Source of the DNA: Linyphia triangularis
Taxonomy: Eukaryota; Arthropoda; Arachnida; Araneae; Linyphiidae
Length of the DNA stretch: 64,000 nucleotides
Direction of reading: 5' to 3'
Assembly: GCA_963978545.1 (NCBI GenBank)
Contig: OZ021722.1
Span: 9,329,401-9,393,400, forward strand
The number at the start of each line of letters is the position of its first letter. Position 1 is the first letter of the stretch. Below, one piece after another: positions 38,301 through 47,120 of the stretch. A model generated the notes under the pieces. That model ran no database searches. It was not told where the DNA came from and saw only the letters and a program-made list of their open reading frames with translations. The position numbers and the translations under genes were made by a program.

Positions 38301-41300
38301 CTGGTGGACCATTTTGTCACCTAATGAAGAGACCTTATTAAGTGCTTTGAAGAACAATCACGCCATAACTTTTTTTTAATTAGATGCAAGAACTTTCTTT
38401 TAAAATATAGGGAAACTTCTCCAAATGAACCAATATTATTTTAAACCGAATATTTTAGTGGCTGAAAAATAGGCAGCAAATAGAAATATATATATAAACA
38501 TTGGAAATAAATAACATTTTGATAGCAAAATGTAATATAAATATGTAAAATTTAAGTTGATTTTTCTTCAAAACTAAAGGAAGAAAATTAATACAATATA
38601 GAAATAAAATCGAAGGTAAACTGAAAAATGCAAGGAAATGATTAATTGACAACTTCAACATGTTCTACTTCATAACGAATCAAAATCTATTTTTTATGAA
38701 TGGCAATCAACCTCATTAATTTTTAAAGTTTATAAAAAAAATATTGTTTTGAAATATCTGTTAACACCTTTTTTGGTCTGATGGGATTTTTCCCGTTGGT
38801 AGGGATTTCTTTTGGTTGATAGGGATTTTGGCCTTTCGGGATTATGGCTTGTTGGGATTTCGTCCTATTCGGGATTTTGGCTTGTCGGGATTTCGTCCCA
38901 TTCGGGATTTTAGTCGTTCGGGATTTCGTCCCATTCGGGATTGTGGCCTGTCGGGATTTCGGCTTTCAGGATTGTGGCTTGTCGGGATTTCGGCTTTCGG
39001 GATTTCGTCCTAGACCCTTTTTTTTTAATCTAAACATTTCTAAATGGGTCCCAAAGGATTAAAGCATCGGGGCTAATCACCAGAAACATTAGGAATTATC
39101 CCCCCCCCCCTTTCCTAATTTGGGTACCCACTTAGTTTTGGTATTAGTCCCTGCACTATCAGAATGCGAGCTTTAGTTTTAAAATAATTAAATGAGATTT
39201 TATGATGTATATTAGATTCTGTATTTGAATTCCTTGATTTTTCAGATTGGTTGTAATGCTGTCAGTTGGGCCCCAGTCAATGCCCAGTTAGTGTGTGCCG
39301 GTGGTGTGGAGAATACAGGATCAAATGCAAATCTTGCCAACACCAATACTACAAAGCGTTTTGTGACTGGAGGATGTGATAATCTTGTGAAAATATGGAA
39401 ATATGTGTTAGTATACAAAATTGAGACTTCTCTGGAATTTTTTTTTTTGTATGTCCTTCCAGGGTTGCCACGCACCTAGAAAACATGGAATTGTCAGAGG
39501 AATAAAAGAAAAGTCAGGAAAAACTAAAAAATGTGATATTTTCTGGAAAAGTCAGGGAATTTCTTTCAGATTCAAGTTTTTTCCCAAGAATATCAGTAAT
39601 TTTTTTTAGAACGTACATCTGCGTTCTAAAAATGTGATATTTCATATATTTTCTTGTAACAACGTGTAAAAAGCACCCGTTGAAAGCAAATTATCTGAAA
39701 AACGTGAAAATCTTTTGCTTTTACTCTGATTTCCACTGCATATATATATATTCCTCTTTTTTTTATATTTTGACTGTTTTCGCCCCTGGGAAGTATAAAG
39801 GGAGATGCACAGTTTGCTACTTCTATCATCTAATCAATTTATCTTTGTGTGCAAGTACTTGAGTGTGTGGTGACACAAATCGCAACACTTTACAATTCCA
39901 CAAAAAAGTGGATTTCTGCTTTTTTTTTTAATCAAAATTTTGTTTAATTGATAAAAATGCACATTCAAATATCGTAAAAATATTTCTGTGTTAACCTTCT
40001 TTAAAATTCAAATCTTAAAAGCAATTGTATGCAAACAATTTTGTTTACTTCTGTCGTGATCTTTAGTGTGATTTGGTAAAAGGCGTTGGACCGTAAGATG
40101 TACTAAATTTACAACATCAGATAAATCAAAGTTAAAATACTTCATAATTTTAAATTTCAAACCAAAATAACCAGGCCGGCATAATCAATCTACTAGTTTA
40201 TTCAATATACACTATAAACGCACAGATTAAATTCCTCAAATGACAGTAACACAAGTTTACTGTCATGCATCCAAGTATTAAAATTAAAATGAAATAAAAG
40301 GTAAAAATTCTCCAAATAGGTAAATATTCAATAAATACTAAAATATGCAATTAAATTCAGGCATTGTTATAGTTACTTAAATCGAAGCAGGCCGAGGATT
40401 GAGGAAGAAAGGTAATCGACTCACATGGAATTTCAGGGGCAAGCCATCGGCCGCGTGTCATCACTCGCTCTTCAAAACTCTCGTCCTCTCCAAAAAACCA
40501 CCGTCTTCACTCCTACACACAGGAAAAACGTCTCCCCGTTTCCCTCGATCTCAACTTTCTCCAGACCTTTCTGACCTCCGTCACATCTTTTAATTGGTTG
40601 ACTAACACAGCTTTACTTGGGAGGATGTGTAATAGTTGCTGTTGTTTAACCCCCCATGCAAATCGTAGGAAATGTCAGATTACATCATGACAACTTCAGC
40701 TTCAAATGAAGCCTAGAAATTTTAAAAAATTGTCTGGAAAATCTGGAAAGATCAGGGAATTTTGTTCTAGATTTTGAGTGGCAACCCTGTCATTCTCCAT
40801 CTAATGCTTGAATTTTGTTACTTTGAGGAGTTTCCTAGTTTAATTTGTTTGGGCTATTTTGGATTGCAATAAATATTTAAAGTTTAAAAGTATTTGTCCA
40901 TTTTAGGGAGAAGGAGGACACTTGGTGTGAAGAAGAGAAACTAGAGGCTCATTCCAATTGGGTGAGAGATGTCGCTTGGGCACCTTCTGCGCACTTTGGT
41001 CAGAGTGTTATTGCTAGCTGCTCCCAGGTAAGATGTTTAACATGATTCATAAGTTTTTTTAAAAACCATGAGAAGTGTTTTGAATTTTTTTTTTAAGTGT
41101 TTGGAAAGCTTGATTTTTTTAAAAAATTGTTTTAAGTGCTTTAATTTTATTTTTTAAAAATATAGCCTCTTAAAAATGTTTGGTCAACAAATTAATCAAA
41201 ATCCTTCAAATTTAGTTAAGATAACTAGCAACCAGGAGAACAGTGTGTTTGAACGTACGATATTGCGTCATTCCTCCCACAACACTTCACTATACCGGAC

Positions 41301-44300
41301 TTTAATGCCTGGCGGCGGTGCAGCATATCTGAAAACTCGGTTTTAGATTTAAATTTTAAATGGGGGGGGGGGGGGATTTAAATATATTGTTACGAATTTT
41401 CGTATATTTGTAAATATTTCGTAGTGTTAATTTTGTAAATAGGAAAATTTATGTACATTTTGCATAAAGCAGTGCAATAGTTCGCCTTTAATTTGTTTCC
41501 CTGCAATGAATCTCTTGATGCTTGATAACGAGTTTTACAGAGGTATAACTCTGGGAAGTGAGTTTTAAGGAGCAGGGCATTTAACATTATGGTAATGGCA
41601 ATCTCGACAAATTGGTGAGATAGAGCCAAGTTGGCGACGGTTTTGGCGACTAATTTTTGTTGCCAAATTTGGCGAGAAATTGCCAGATGTTGCCAAACTT
41701 GGCGACATTTTCGGTCCCTATGTACATGTGTAGGACTTTTCGACTACTATCTGGAAAGTTCTCCAAATATCGACCTCTAGAAGTTTCAAGAAGGTTCGCA
41801 GCCTCCCCTATATAAGCCCGGCCGTGAGTGGGGTTAGTTAGTAGTTGACTGATTTTGAGTCACTGAGTTAGTTGTTAGCTGAGTCCATTAGTTGACTGGA
41901 ATTACTGAGTAGTTCTAAAGCTTGTCTTTTGCGGCGATTGAGCAGTTGTGTTGTCAAATTTTTAACTGCTGTTTTGTGCTCTATTATTGTGAAAAGAGCT
42001 GTATTCTGTCTACTAGAACGAGAAGTTCTGGAGCTGTAAAGAAATCTGTGAAGAGTTATCTTGGAATAAATTTCTGCAAGTTTTGATCTGCTTTGGCTTC
42101 AAATCTTTCGAACCCGTCCCACGCAATAATATATATATTTTTTTAATTTTCAGATTGTGTAACGATTAAAACATCTTTTGCACTTATTCACTTTGAATTG
42201 CATTGTTTGGCAATTGAAAAAATTTGGAATTTTTTTAATAATGTTTATGTGTTGATAACGTATCCTTGAAAAGTCCTTGAAATTTTTTCCTCCTTCAAGT
42301 GTACAAACTATGCTTTAAGTATAGGATGCGTCTTTTAACATCTTAAGCTTTTAATAAATTTTTTTCATTAAGTATAATTTATTTAAGTGTAAGTTAATTG
42401 ATTAATCATTATTGATGAACCTGATATAAAATTTATATTTTTTATTTAATTTTATTGTATTTCAAAGAATTATGAAATGATAGCTTTATGATTCCATTTG
42501 TTACCCATTTTTTTTTTTAAAGAAGATTAGTAGTGTATATTTTTCCTTTGAATGTTTATAATTTTAGTGTTCAGTAACTCTTTTATCTTGAATTATTTGA
42601 AAAATAATTTTTTCATTCAAAATCCTATATAAAATTGCTCTTAATTGGGCTGAATCATGAAAAAATACATTTTCCTTGTCAATCTGATTTCCTTCCCTGG
42701 AAAATAAACTTTATTATAATAGCATATTTTCATTGTTTTGTTTTAAATTGGAATTAATTGTTCAAATGGCTATAGTATTTTCTACAATTTAGAAATTTAG
42801 TAATTGAACATGTTCAAAAGTCAATATCATTAAAAAAGAATGTTATTTTTTTTTTTTTTTTTTTTTTTTAATTTTGTGAATTTTGTAAAATATAATGCAT
42901 GAGAAAATTGGGTAATTTTTTATGCATTTCGTCATTTCGAGTAATGAGAATAAAATTTATTGATTGTAAAATATATATATATATTTTATCTTTTGTTTTT
43001 AAAATGGCTTGCAATTTAAATTATAGTGCCAAGGCCTTTGTTCTAAATGATTTGTATGATAGTTATTTTTCTAGTTTGTTTTTAAAGCTACATGTATTTT
43101 CAGGACAAACGAGTGATCATCTGGACCAAAACTAAGCAGACCCCATGGACCCCAAAAGTACTGCATACATTCGATGATGTTGTGTGGCATGTCAGCTGGT
43201 CTGTCACAGGAAATGTCTTGGCTGTATCTGGCGGTGATAACAAGGTTAATGACTTATTATATTTTATTTTATTTTTATTGGTATATACGTAAGAAGTTTG
43301 CAACACCCCAACTCTTCTTAACTGTTTATACAGTAATGTTTATTTTTCTGTAGCCCCTTATAGCTTAGTGGCGTACGATCCATAGATAGAAGCAACATAA
43401 GCAGTGCTTGCCCTAAATGAATAAAAGGTTATGGAAAATGAATGTTCAAAATGTTCTGTATAAATAATAAAAGTTAATTATTTCTATCTTTTTGCTAAGC
43501 TAACAATTTTTAGTAAAAAATAATGTCCATTATTTGGTCTTCCATTAGTCTTCATAAAAATTCTTCCATCAAGTAGCTACGAAGTCTTTCTGAATATGCT
43601 TCTGGTTCTGTATTGACCATAGCACAATAGTGAACATAAATATTATTTCTTTTCAAGATTTCTTATGCAGAGAAATATAATTAAAAAAAAAAAAATTAAA
43701 TCCCGAGTGAGGTTCTTTTAAATATTAAATACATTTAAAAAAAAAATTTTAAGTTTTTTTTTTTTCTTTCTTACTGTGTAATATTGAAAGAGAAGAAGTT
43801 TCAAAATTGCTTTCAAACGACTGTGTTGCCATCTATGAACATGGCAATATTAAGATATTAACACTATTGAAACATTTATTTAGATTTTTTTTATTTATTT
43901 TATGTTTCTTCTTCAAAAAGCTCATATGTAAAGTGTTAATTTAAAATTTCTGTATGAAATAAACTTCAATTTTATATTATATCCATTTCCTTTTTCCTCA
44001 ATTTTTTTTTTGATTTTTGAGTAAATGTTTCTGAAGATATTTGGCTGTTAATTATTTTTCATATAAGATGATAAATTTAGCTATTTATAATGTTGTTCCC
44101 TTCTGAAAAATTTCACCACATGCCACTCTAATTACTCCTCCAATTGCACAACCTTCCCCTTTGCCAACTTAACTATTAAATCTACAACAATCTAAATCTA
44201 ATTTGTATCGGTAATAAGGAAAGCAAAATATAACTAATCCAAATCCAAGCTGTTGGCTGTTGAAAGATGTATTAGTCAAATTTCAAAAGGTATATTGTGA

Positions 44301-44975
44301 TTGGCTGGATTGTTGAATTTAGTACATAAAGCATTGTGCATAATGTACATTTAGAAGATTTGTGATTGGATGTCTGAAGTTGTTGCCATTCTGCTCACAG
44401 AAATACAGCCGAATTTGGGTGACACGCAAGAGAACTATATTTATATATAGTTTTTGAGAAAAACACATTTCTAACTCGTGACTTGACCACTTGGTGGTAT
44501 TATAAGTAATCTCGTTGAATAGCACATGGGCCCCTTTTACACTACGTGTATGAAAATAACTGGATTTATTATGTAATCAACTGATCTTTAAATTTGGCAA
44601 GTATGTTGCTGAGATTAATGAAACATAATCTCTGAAGAATTAAAATTAAAATATGTGTATATTACAGATGGCTTAAACTTTATTGGAGTTTAACTTCATC
44701 CACAACCTTCCAATAAGTTTAGATAATTCATCACATCATTGTAGTATCACATTTTCCCTTCTTCCTGAAAATTTTAATTAAAAAATAATGTCCTCTTGAT
44801 ATTAGTAGCATCTTTACTAAATTTTATGGAGTTCTTATTATGCATTTCCAAGTTCTAAATCAATTGGAAATAAAAAAAACTTTGTTTCTAGGTTACTTTG
44901 TGGAAAGCTGTGAATGATCACCAATGGGTTCGTTTAAATGATGTGAATCGAGGTCAAGAAGAAAGAAAAGCATAA
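14277..44975 (+). CDS. SEC13: SEC13, six-bladed WD40 coat protein (9 exons)
   Basis: SEC13 pairs with SEC31 in the COPII coat, with the NUP96 branch of the nuclear pore Y-complex, and acts in GATOR2. Exons: 14277-14376, 14829-14872, 17249-17365, 21626-21777, 25173-25306, 39246-39406, 40907-41027, 43104-43244, 44892-44975. The model gives about 350 residues against 322 in human, the excess being N-terminal. Blades are visible as [50 protein letters not shown] and VTLWKA, with the signature HDAQMDYYG and VWQVAWAHP. All junctions are GT-AG and in phase except exon 3, which has one A too many (run of seven at 17340-17346), so the frame is broken as written. Intron 5 is 13.9 kb and full of repeats. 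Confidence 0.95.
14829..14872 (+). CDS. SEC13: SEC13 exon 2
   Basis: It lies between TTTTCCTAG and GTAAGT and encodes [14 protein letters not shown], the conserved N-terminal strand of the family. Confidence 0.9.
15198..16153. mobile_element. hAT-type element with perfect 8-bp duplication
   Basis: The ends CAATGGTAGAATGG and (reverse complement) CAGTACTAGAAGTG are imperfect inverted repeats. The direct repeat AGTACTAC flanks both sides (15190-15197 and 16154-16161), the exact 8-bp hAT hallmark. It carries G- and C-homopolymer tracts near its ends and a nested 199-bp MITE at 15699-15897. A related copy lies at 49846-50474. It sits in SEC13 intron 2. Confidence 0.85.
15699..15897. mobile_element. 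MITE with ~60-bp TIRs nested in the hAT element
   Basis: The left arm begins GGTTCTTGCGTATTAACGCC and the right arm is its near-perfect reverse complement. The inverted match extends to AAGTGCCGCCAAT. There is no coding capacity. It is missing from the otherwise related element at 49846-50474, which supports its being a later insertion. Confidence 0.8.
17249..17365 (+). CDS. SEC13: SEC13 exon 3, with a one-base excess
   Basis: It encodes [20 protein letters not shown], then [11 protein letters not shown]. After that a run of seven A (17340-17346) shifts the frame. With six A it would continue KMVATLKG, matching the family and leaving phase 2, as exon 4 requires. The donor is GTACGT. The exon is 117 nt as given; 116 is expected. 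Confidence 0.9.
18120..19985 (-). pseudogene. Degenerate LINE reverse transcriptase
   Basis: The minus strand between 19985 and 19050 reads, with breaks, as reverse-transcriptase palm pieces: [17 protein letters not shown], the [15 protein letters not shown] catalytic box (FADD form) and [20 protein letters not shown]. The C-terminal part, [20 protein letters not shown], follows at 18120-18350. Stops and frameshifts show it is dead. It is interrupted by a solo LTR at 18405-19005. It lies antisense in SEC13 intron 3. Confidence 0.8.
18405..19005 (-). mobile_element. Solo LTR nested in the LINE
   Basis: On the minus strand it begins TG and ends CA, with TATAAAAG in GGCGCTATAAAAGCGG as promoter and AATAAA near the 3' part. 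The 4-bp duplication CGTA flanks both sides (18401-18404, 19006-19009). There is no internal retrotransposon coding region, so it is a solo LTR left by recombination. Confidence 0.75.
20011..20534 (-). mobile_element. piggyBac-type element with transposase C-terminal relic
   Basis: It is bounded by TTAA on both sides (20007-20010, 20535-20538) with inverted ends CCCATTTTAGGCCAAA and TTTGACCGAAAATGGG. The minus strand retains the cysteine-rich piggyBac C-terminal zinc-binding region as [13 protein letters not shown] and, after a stop, KCFENFHKK. The rest of the transposase is gone. Confidence 0.8.
21440..21553. repeat. Terminal fragment of a 'CAGGGTTCCCAC' hAT-like repeat
   Basis: It matches the ends of elements at 56263-56637, 61051-61510 and 47121-48344: GGTCCTTAAAAGTCATTGAT, TTCTGTGATTTGAGTGGG and AATCCTG. 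The opposite end was not found. It ends 72 bp before SEC13 exon 4. Confidence 0.6.
21626..21777 (+). CDS. SEC13: SEC13 exon 4
   Basis: It encodes [20 protein letters not shown] and [16 protein letters not shown], the second WD40 blade. The acceptor is TGTTTAG and the donor GTAAGT. It enters in phase 2 and leaves in phase 1. Confidence 0.95.
22104..22275. mobile_element. MITE, TIR CAGTTAAACCCCATTAACGC
   Basis: The right end GCATTAACAGGGTTTGACTG is the inverted copy of the left end, and a TA precedes the left end. The form resembles pogo/Tc1-type MITEs of arthropods. SEC13 intron 4. Confidence 0.7.
22273..22373. repeat. 40-bp inverted repeat with 21-nt loop
   Basis: The arms 22273-22312 and 22334-22373 are complementary with a single mismatch: CTGAAATTTTAGACAAAAAA and onwards. 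In the SEC13 pre-mRNA this would be a stable, miRNA-precursor-like hairpin. It directly abuts the MITE ending at 22275. Confidence 0.85.
22374..24354. other. Rest of SEC13 intron 4, left part
   Basis: AT-rich, with an A-run at about 23800-23823 and a pyrimidine-rich patch near 23940-24040. A short minus-strand open frame near 22680-22900 has no recognised domain. Confidence 0.35.
24355..25075 (+). repeat. Dispersed ~700-bp repeat, copy B
   Basis: It starts GGGGTGTGGAACATCACACA and ends GGGTAATTGAAAG. It is colinear with copies A and C, including ATTTTGATCAAAATCGTTGG and GGAGTTATGCTAACTACGTA. It ends about 97 bp before SEC13 exon 5. Confidence 0.75.
25173..25306 (+). CDS. SEC13: SEC13 exon 5
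   Basis: It encodes [39 protein letters not shown] and IHNAHT, blade three. The acceptor is TTTTCAG and the donor GTAAGA. It leaves in phase 0 into a 13.9-kb intron. Confidence 0.95.
25307..26413. other. Start of SEC13 intron 5
   Basis: It contains several 'TCGGGGAAATTT' words at 25500-25800, with 'ACACCTGGAAAAATTTAG', probably a decayed hAT-like element related to 57093-57503. No ends could be fixed. Confidence 0.4.
26414..26660. repeat. Left inverted array of 'AATCCCGA' units
   Basis: It begins GGGTTCCGGAGCAAATCCCG directly after a run of ten T and continues as irregular units of about 20-25 bp such as CGAAATCCCGACAAGCCATA, ending in 'AAAATCCCTA' words. The same array occurs inverted at 38770-39019. 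The long open frames across it are only a consequence of the repeat. Confidence 0.85.
26661..28441. other. Intron 5 interior, nothing recognised
   Basis: Very AT-rich, apart from a G-run near 27920. No exon or delimited element was seen. Confidence 0.4.
28442..28724. mobile_element. piggyBac-type MITE with TTAA duplication
   Basis: The ends CACGTTCGCTGCCGATCACG and CGTGATCGGCAGCGAACGTT are inverted repeats directly inside TTAA on both sides (28438-28441, 28725-28728). The inverted similarity extends inward over GGAATGTCAGGTTG. Its high GC stands out from the AT-rich intron. 283 bp, non-coding. Confidence 0.85.
29930..30250 (+). repeat. Dispersed ~700-bp repeat, partial copy
   Basis: It covers the middle blocks of the family seen at 11825, 24355 and 35155, including CGATTTTGATCAAAAGCTTT and CCTATGGCCACCACTAACTC. 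Both ends are missing. It stops just before the inverted-repeat-bounded unit at about 30265. Confidence 0.65.
30631..30940. repeat. Two diverged ~170-bp tandem units
   Basis: TCGGCAGGGG followed by GCAAAA recurs 170 bp apart, and CTTCCGGTG plus CAAATTTTAT words follow at matching offsets in both copies. It lies upstream of the orphan coding relic, inside the 4.3-kb unit. Confidence 0.55.
31230..32388 (+). pseudogene. Broken copy of a repeated arthropod ORF family
   Basis: Translating across frames gives [20 protein letters not shown], then [34 protein letters not shown] and [20 protein letters not shown]. After further shifts come [35 protein letters not shown] and [21 protein letters not shown] recognise these blocks from a large family of uncharacterised proteins present in many copies in arthropod genomes. 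That recollection is not a search result. At least three frame changes and in-frame stops show this copy is dead. A transposase-like role is inferred from its copy number and its inverted-repeat boundaries here. Confidence 0.7.
32389..34554. other. 3' non-coding part of the 4.3-kb unit
   Basis: AT-rich with no further homologous blocks. A 124-codon plus-strand open frame at 34130-34504 has no recognised features. Confidence 0.35.
35155..35853 (+). repeat. Dispersed ~700-bp repeat, copy C
   Basis: It starts GGGATGTGGATCATCGCACA and ends GGGTAATTGAAAG. It is colinear with copies A and B, including AGTTATGCTGACCACGTACA and GAAATCAGGATGTTCC. Confidence 0.75.
35854..38769. other. Intron 5 interior, right part
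   Basis: Mostly AT-rich. A less AT-rich patch at 37060-37260 and another at 36040-36240 may be repeat fragments; no domain or ends recognised. Confidence 0.35.
36931..36981. repeat. 16-bp tandem repeat, three perfect units
   Basis: The unit TATATTATGTTTGTAT is repeated three times in a row (36931-36978), then breaks off. Confidence 0.9.
38770..39019. repeat. Right inverted array of 'TCGGGATTT' units
   Basis: It is the reverse-complement counterpart of 26414-26660: units such as TTTCGTCCCATTCGGGATTT, ending GTCCTAGACCC against a T-run. It ends 226 bp before SEC13 exon 6. Confidence 0.85.
39246..39406 (+). CDS. SEC13: SEC13 exon 6
   Basis: It encodes [20 protein letters not shown], then [18 protein letters not shown], blade four with the family's variable insert ([15 protein letters not shown]). 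The donor GTTAGT at 39407 is chosen because it alone leaves phase 2 for exon 7. Confidence 0.9.
39460..40789. mobile_element. hAT-like element, 'CAGGGTTGCCACGCACC' ends
   Basis: The left end CAGGGTTGCCACGC and the right end GTGGCAACCCTG are inverted, with shared inner words GTCAGGGAATTT and ATCAGGGAATTT on the plus strand. The flanking octamers do not match convincingly. The interior includes a GC-richer block at 40390-40600 of unknown origin. It fills most of SEC13 intron 6. Confidence 0.65.
40907..41027 (+). CDS. SEC13: SEC13 exon 7
   Basis: It encodes [20 protein letters not shown], then [19 protein letters not shown], blade five. The acceptor is CATTTTAG and the donor GTAAGA. Phase 2 in, phase 0 out. 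Confidence 0.95.
41041..42312. mobile_element. MITE interrupted by a solo LTR
   Basis: The left end CATGATTCATAAGTTTTTTT and the right end GTGTACAAACTATG match the ends of the 420-bp element at 45835-46254. Inner blocks such as ATCCTTCAAATTTAGTT are shared. A 741-bp LTR (41388-42128) splits it. It begins 13 bp after SEC13 exon 7. Confidence 0.65.
41388..42128 (+). mobile_element. Solo LTR, plus orientation
   Basis: It begins TGTTACGAATTTTCG and ends CCACGCAATA, with CCCCTATATAAGCCCGG as TATA region (TATATAAG at 41809-41816) and AATAAA at 42065-42070. ATAT flanks both sides, weak evidence in AT-rich DNA. The sibling LTR at 59629-60334, inverted, shares the same layout, including 'TTGGCGAC' repeats upstream of the TATA box. 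No internal retrotransposon sequence adjoins it. Confidence 0.8.
42313..43103. other. Rest of SEC13 intron 7
   Basis: AT-rich, with a T-run at about 42847-42869. No other feature seen. Confidence 0.4.
43104..43244 (+). CDS. SEC13: SEC13 exon 8
   Basis: It encodes [20 protein letters not shown], then [20 protein letters not shown] and VSGGDNK, blade six. The acceptor is TTTTCAG and the donor GTTAAT. Phase 0 at both ends. Confidence 0.95.
43245..44891. other. SEC13 intron 8
   Basis: AT-rich, with poly-A and poly-T tracts. No exon or delimited repeat recognised. Confidence 0.4.
44892..44975 (+). CDS. SEC13: SEC13 exon 9 (terminal)
   Basis: It encodes [20 protein letters not shown], then GQEERKA and TAA at 44973-44975. 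The C-terminal tail is shorter than in human. Confidence 0.95.
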   Translation, partial: VTLWKAVNDHQWVRLNDVNRGQEERKA

Positions 44976-45224
44976 TATTTATTATTTAATGAAAAATTTA
45001 GGAACTCTCTAAAACAACATTTTGCATTTGTTCAGTTAAGTTCAAGGACTTATCTGCATTTTTGATATGTGAAACAGTTTATAATTCATTCAAAAATAGT
45101 ATTTATTTTTGTTCCTGTTAGGCGGTTTTAATGTTAAAATTTAGCCGATAAAACTTTTATTGTCTATCCTTTTTATGTGTTTATTAATATCCATCTCATC
45201 ATTGAAATTGGTTTTTAAAATTGA

Positions 45225-45230
45225 AATAAA
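45225..45230 (+). terminator. SEC13: SEC13 poly(A) signal
   Basis: AATAAA lies 250 nt after the stop codon, followed by TTTTGTTTTTG. Confidence 0.7.
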
Positions 45231-45834
45231 GGCTGATATTTTGTTTTTGCCTTGTATTATTTTTCTCTTTCTTTCATTAATATTGATGTGAATTTTTGTA
45301 ACAATGCTTTTTCTATAACTAATATATACAAATTGAAGAATGCTGCTTTTAATGGCTTTCTATATAATTGGAACTTAGCTTGGATTTGTGAAGACCTAAA
45401 ACAGTGTACTTATATTTTCACAGGGTGTTTAAAAAAAAAAAAATGGGACGAACTTTAAAAGGTTCACACAAACAATTTTTAAAGAATGCATATAAACTGT
45501 CTACTAACTTTTGAATATCATTCCTCTGGTTTTGAGATTACAGGGGGGAACTTCTATGCAAATATCACCCAAGTTGGCGTATTCCTCTTCAATTTCAAGA
45601 CAAGAAATTTGACTGTTGCTGTGGAAGTAGGCGGTATGACAGGTGTGGTTCTCCAATCTTTTCTTTGTACTTTATATTACCATTGCAGAACATTCTTTTA
45701 GTGTGAACCACCATCTTTTAAAGTTTGTGAAAGACCTTATATAGTTTATTGATATTGTGATAATTTATAAGAATGATTTGATGTATTTTGTAACTTGAAT
45801 ATTCCTAATTAATATTTTCAAGTTGCAGGAAAGA

Positions 45835-46254
45835 CATGGTTTGTAAGTTTTTTGAAAAACCTTGAAACAGTGTTTGATAAAAAAAAACTTTCCTTTTCAA
45901 ATGCTTGGAAACCTTGAATTTGTTGAATTTTATGTTCTAAAAATGCAGCATCTTAAAAAATTTTGGTTGACAAAATGAGCAAAATCCTTCAAATTTAGTT
46001 TGAACAATTAACAAGCAGGAAAAGAGCATGATTGAGCAATTAAGCTTCTTCAAATAGTTCCGGATTAATTAAAATTTGGCAAGGAAAAATGTAAATAAAC
46101 GATTTTAAGTTTTCAGATTCTGTAACTATAAACACATTTAAATCGTATTTATTCGATTTAAACGTACCTAATTTTTATTTTTGAATTTTTCTTGATGTAT
46201 ATGACTTGATAACGCACATCCTTGAATTTTTCTCTTTAAAGTGTACAAACCATG
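45835..46254. mobile_element. MITE, ends CATGGTTTGT / ACAAACCATG
   Basis: The ten terminal bases are perfectly inverted and followed by 'AAGTTTTTTGAAAAACC'. It is an uninterrupted relative of the element at 41041-42312. Confidence 0.7.
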
Positions 46255-47120
46255 AAAGAGCAAAACTCTTTTCGCCTACAGAGATGCGATTACATAAGAA
46301 CCATTCGAGTGAATTGTAATTTGCAGCATTTAAACTTGTACTAATTTGTCATAATTTTTTTTTTTTTTTTAAAGTTTAATATTTGGTTAAAATTATCGGA
46401 TCAGATTTTTTCCTCTTTTCTAATAGCCAAGCTTTAATTTTTAAGAAACTAAACTGCCAAGATTTCCCAAAGTATTTAATTTTTATAATTTTAATTCTCA
46501 TTCATTGAAGTGGCTTTTATCAACAGCCAAGTCTTATTTCAAGTCTCTAAGGTACTTGAAATACATAATGAAAAATTGTGCAAATTCAAATGACTTGTAT
46601 CGACTTGACCATATGGATCTTTATTTGGGATGGAATTTATTGTGTTTCGTTTCTTTAATCCCAAACTAATAACTAGTGTGGGCATGCCAGGTAAAGAATT
46701 GCTCTGAAATGGTATACAGTGGTCAATTGTCTAACCTTTAGGGCTTAAATTAAATTCTGGAGATATTTTTAACTAATTATACTGAAAATTTGTGAGAACA
46801 TGGACAAATAGTTTTTGTATAATTTTTTAGACACTTAAAACAGTTACAAAGGAACGACACATATTTAAATACATATACTTTATACATAAATAACGGAAAT
46901 ATACAATTTTATTGCACATTTGTTTGAATTATAATATATACATGGTAAAATGTAAACTAATTTCTAATATCCAGCAAAACTAAATATAGCTCACATTTCT
47001 AGAATTGTCACCAAAATCTACAACATTTACAAAAGAGCTTCTACAAGACAGCCGAGTTTTTGTTCCAATCTTTCGATTTTTCAAAAATAAGAATTGATAT
47101 TCCTCTCGACTATTAATCTA
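46255..47120. other. Intergenic, nothing recognised
   Basis: AT-rich sequence between SEC13 and the kinase 3' region; no exon or repeat delimited. Confidence 0.4.

Larger units (their letters stand above)
26414..39019. mobile_element. Putative 12.6-kb element bounded by inverted arrays
   Basis: The outer ends are GGGTTCCGGAGCAAATCCCG (left) and GGGTCTAGGACGAAATCCCG (right, reverse complement). Each is the start of a roughly 250-bp 'TCGGGATTT' array, and each is flanked by a T-run on the plus strand, compatible with a duplication of T residues. The interior holds a 4.3-kb inverted-repeat-bounded unit, a TTAA MITE and dispersed repeats, but no intact gene. The alternative is two independent insertions of an array-bearing MITE in opposite orientations. 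Confidence 0.4.

Noticed and set aside
38816..39062. Similar repetitive plus-strand frames
   Set aside because: They come from the inverted copy of the same array, not from a gene.
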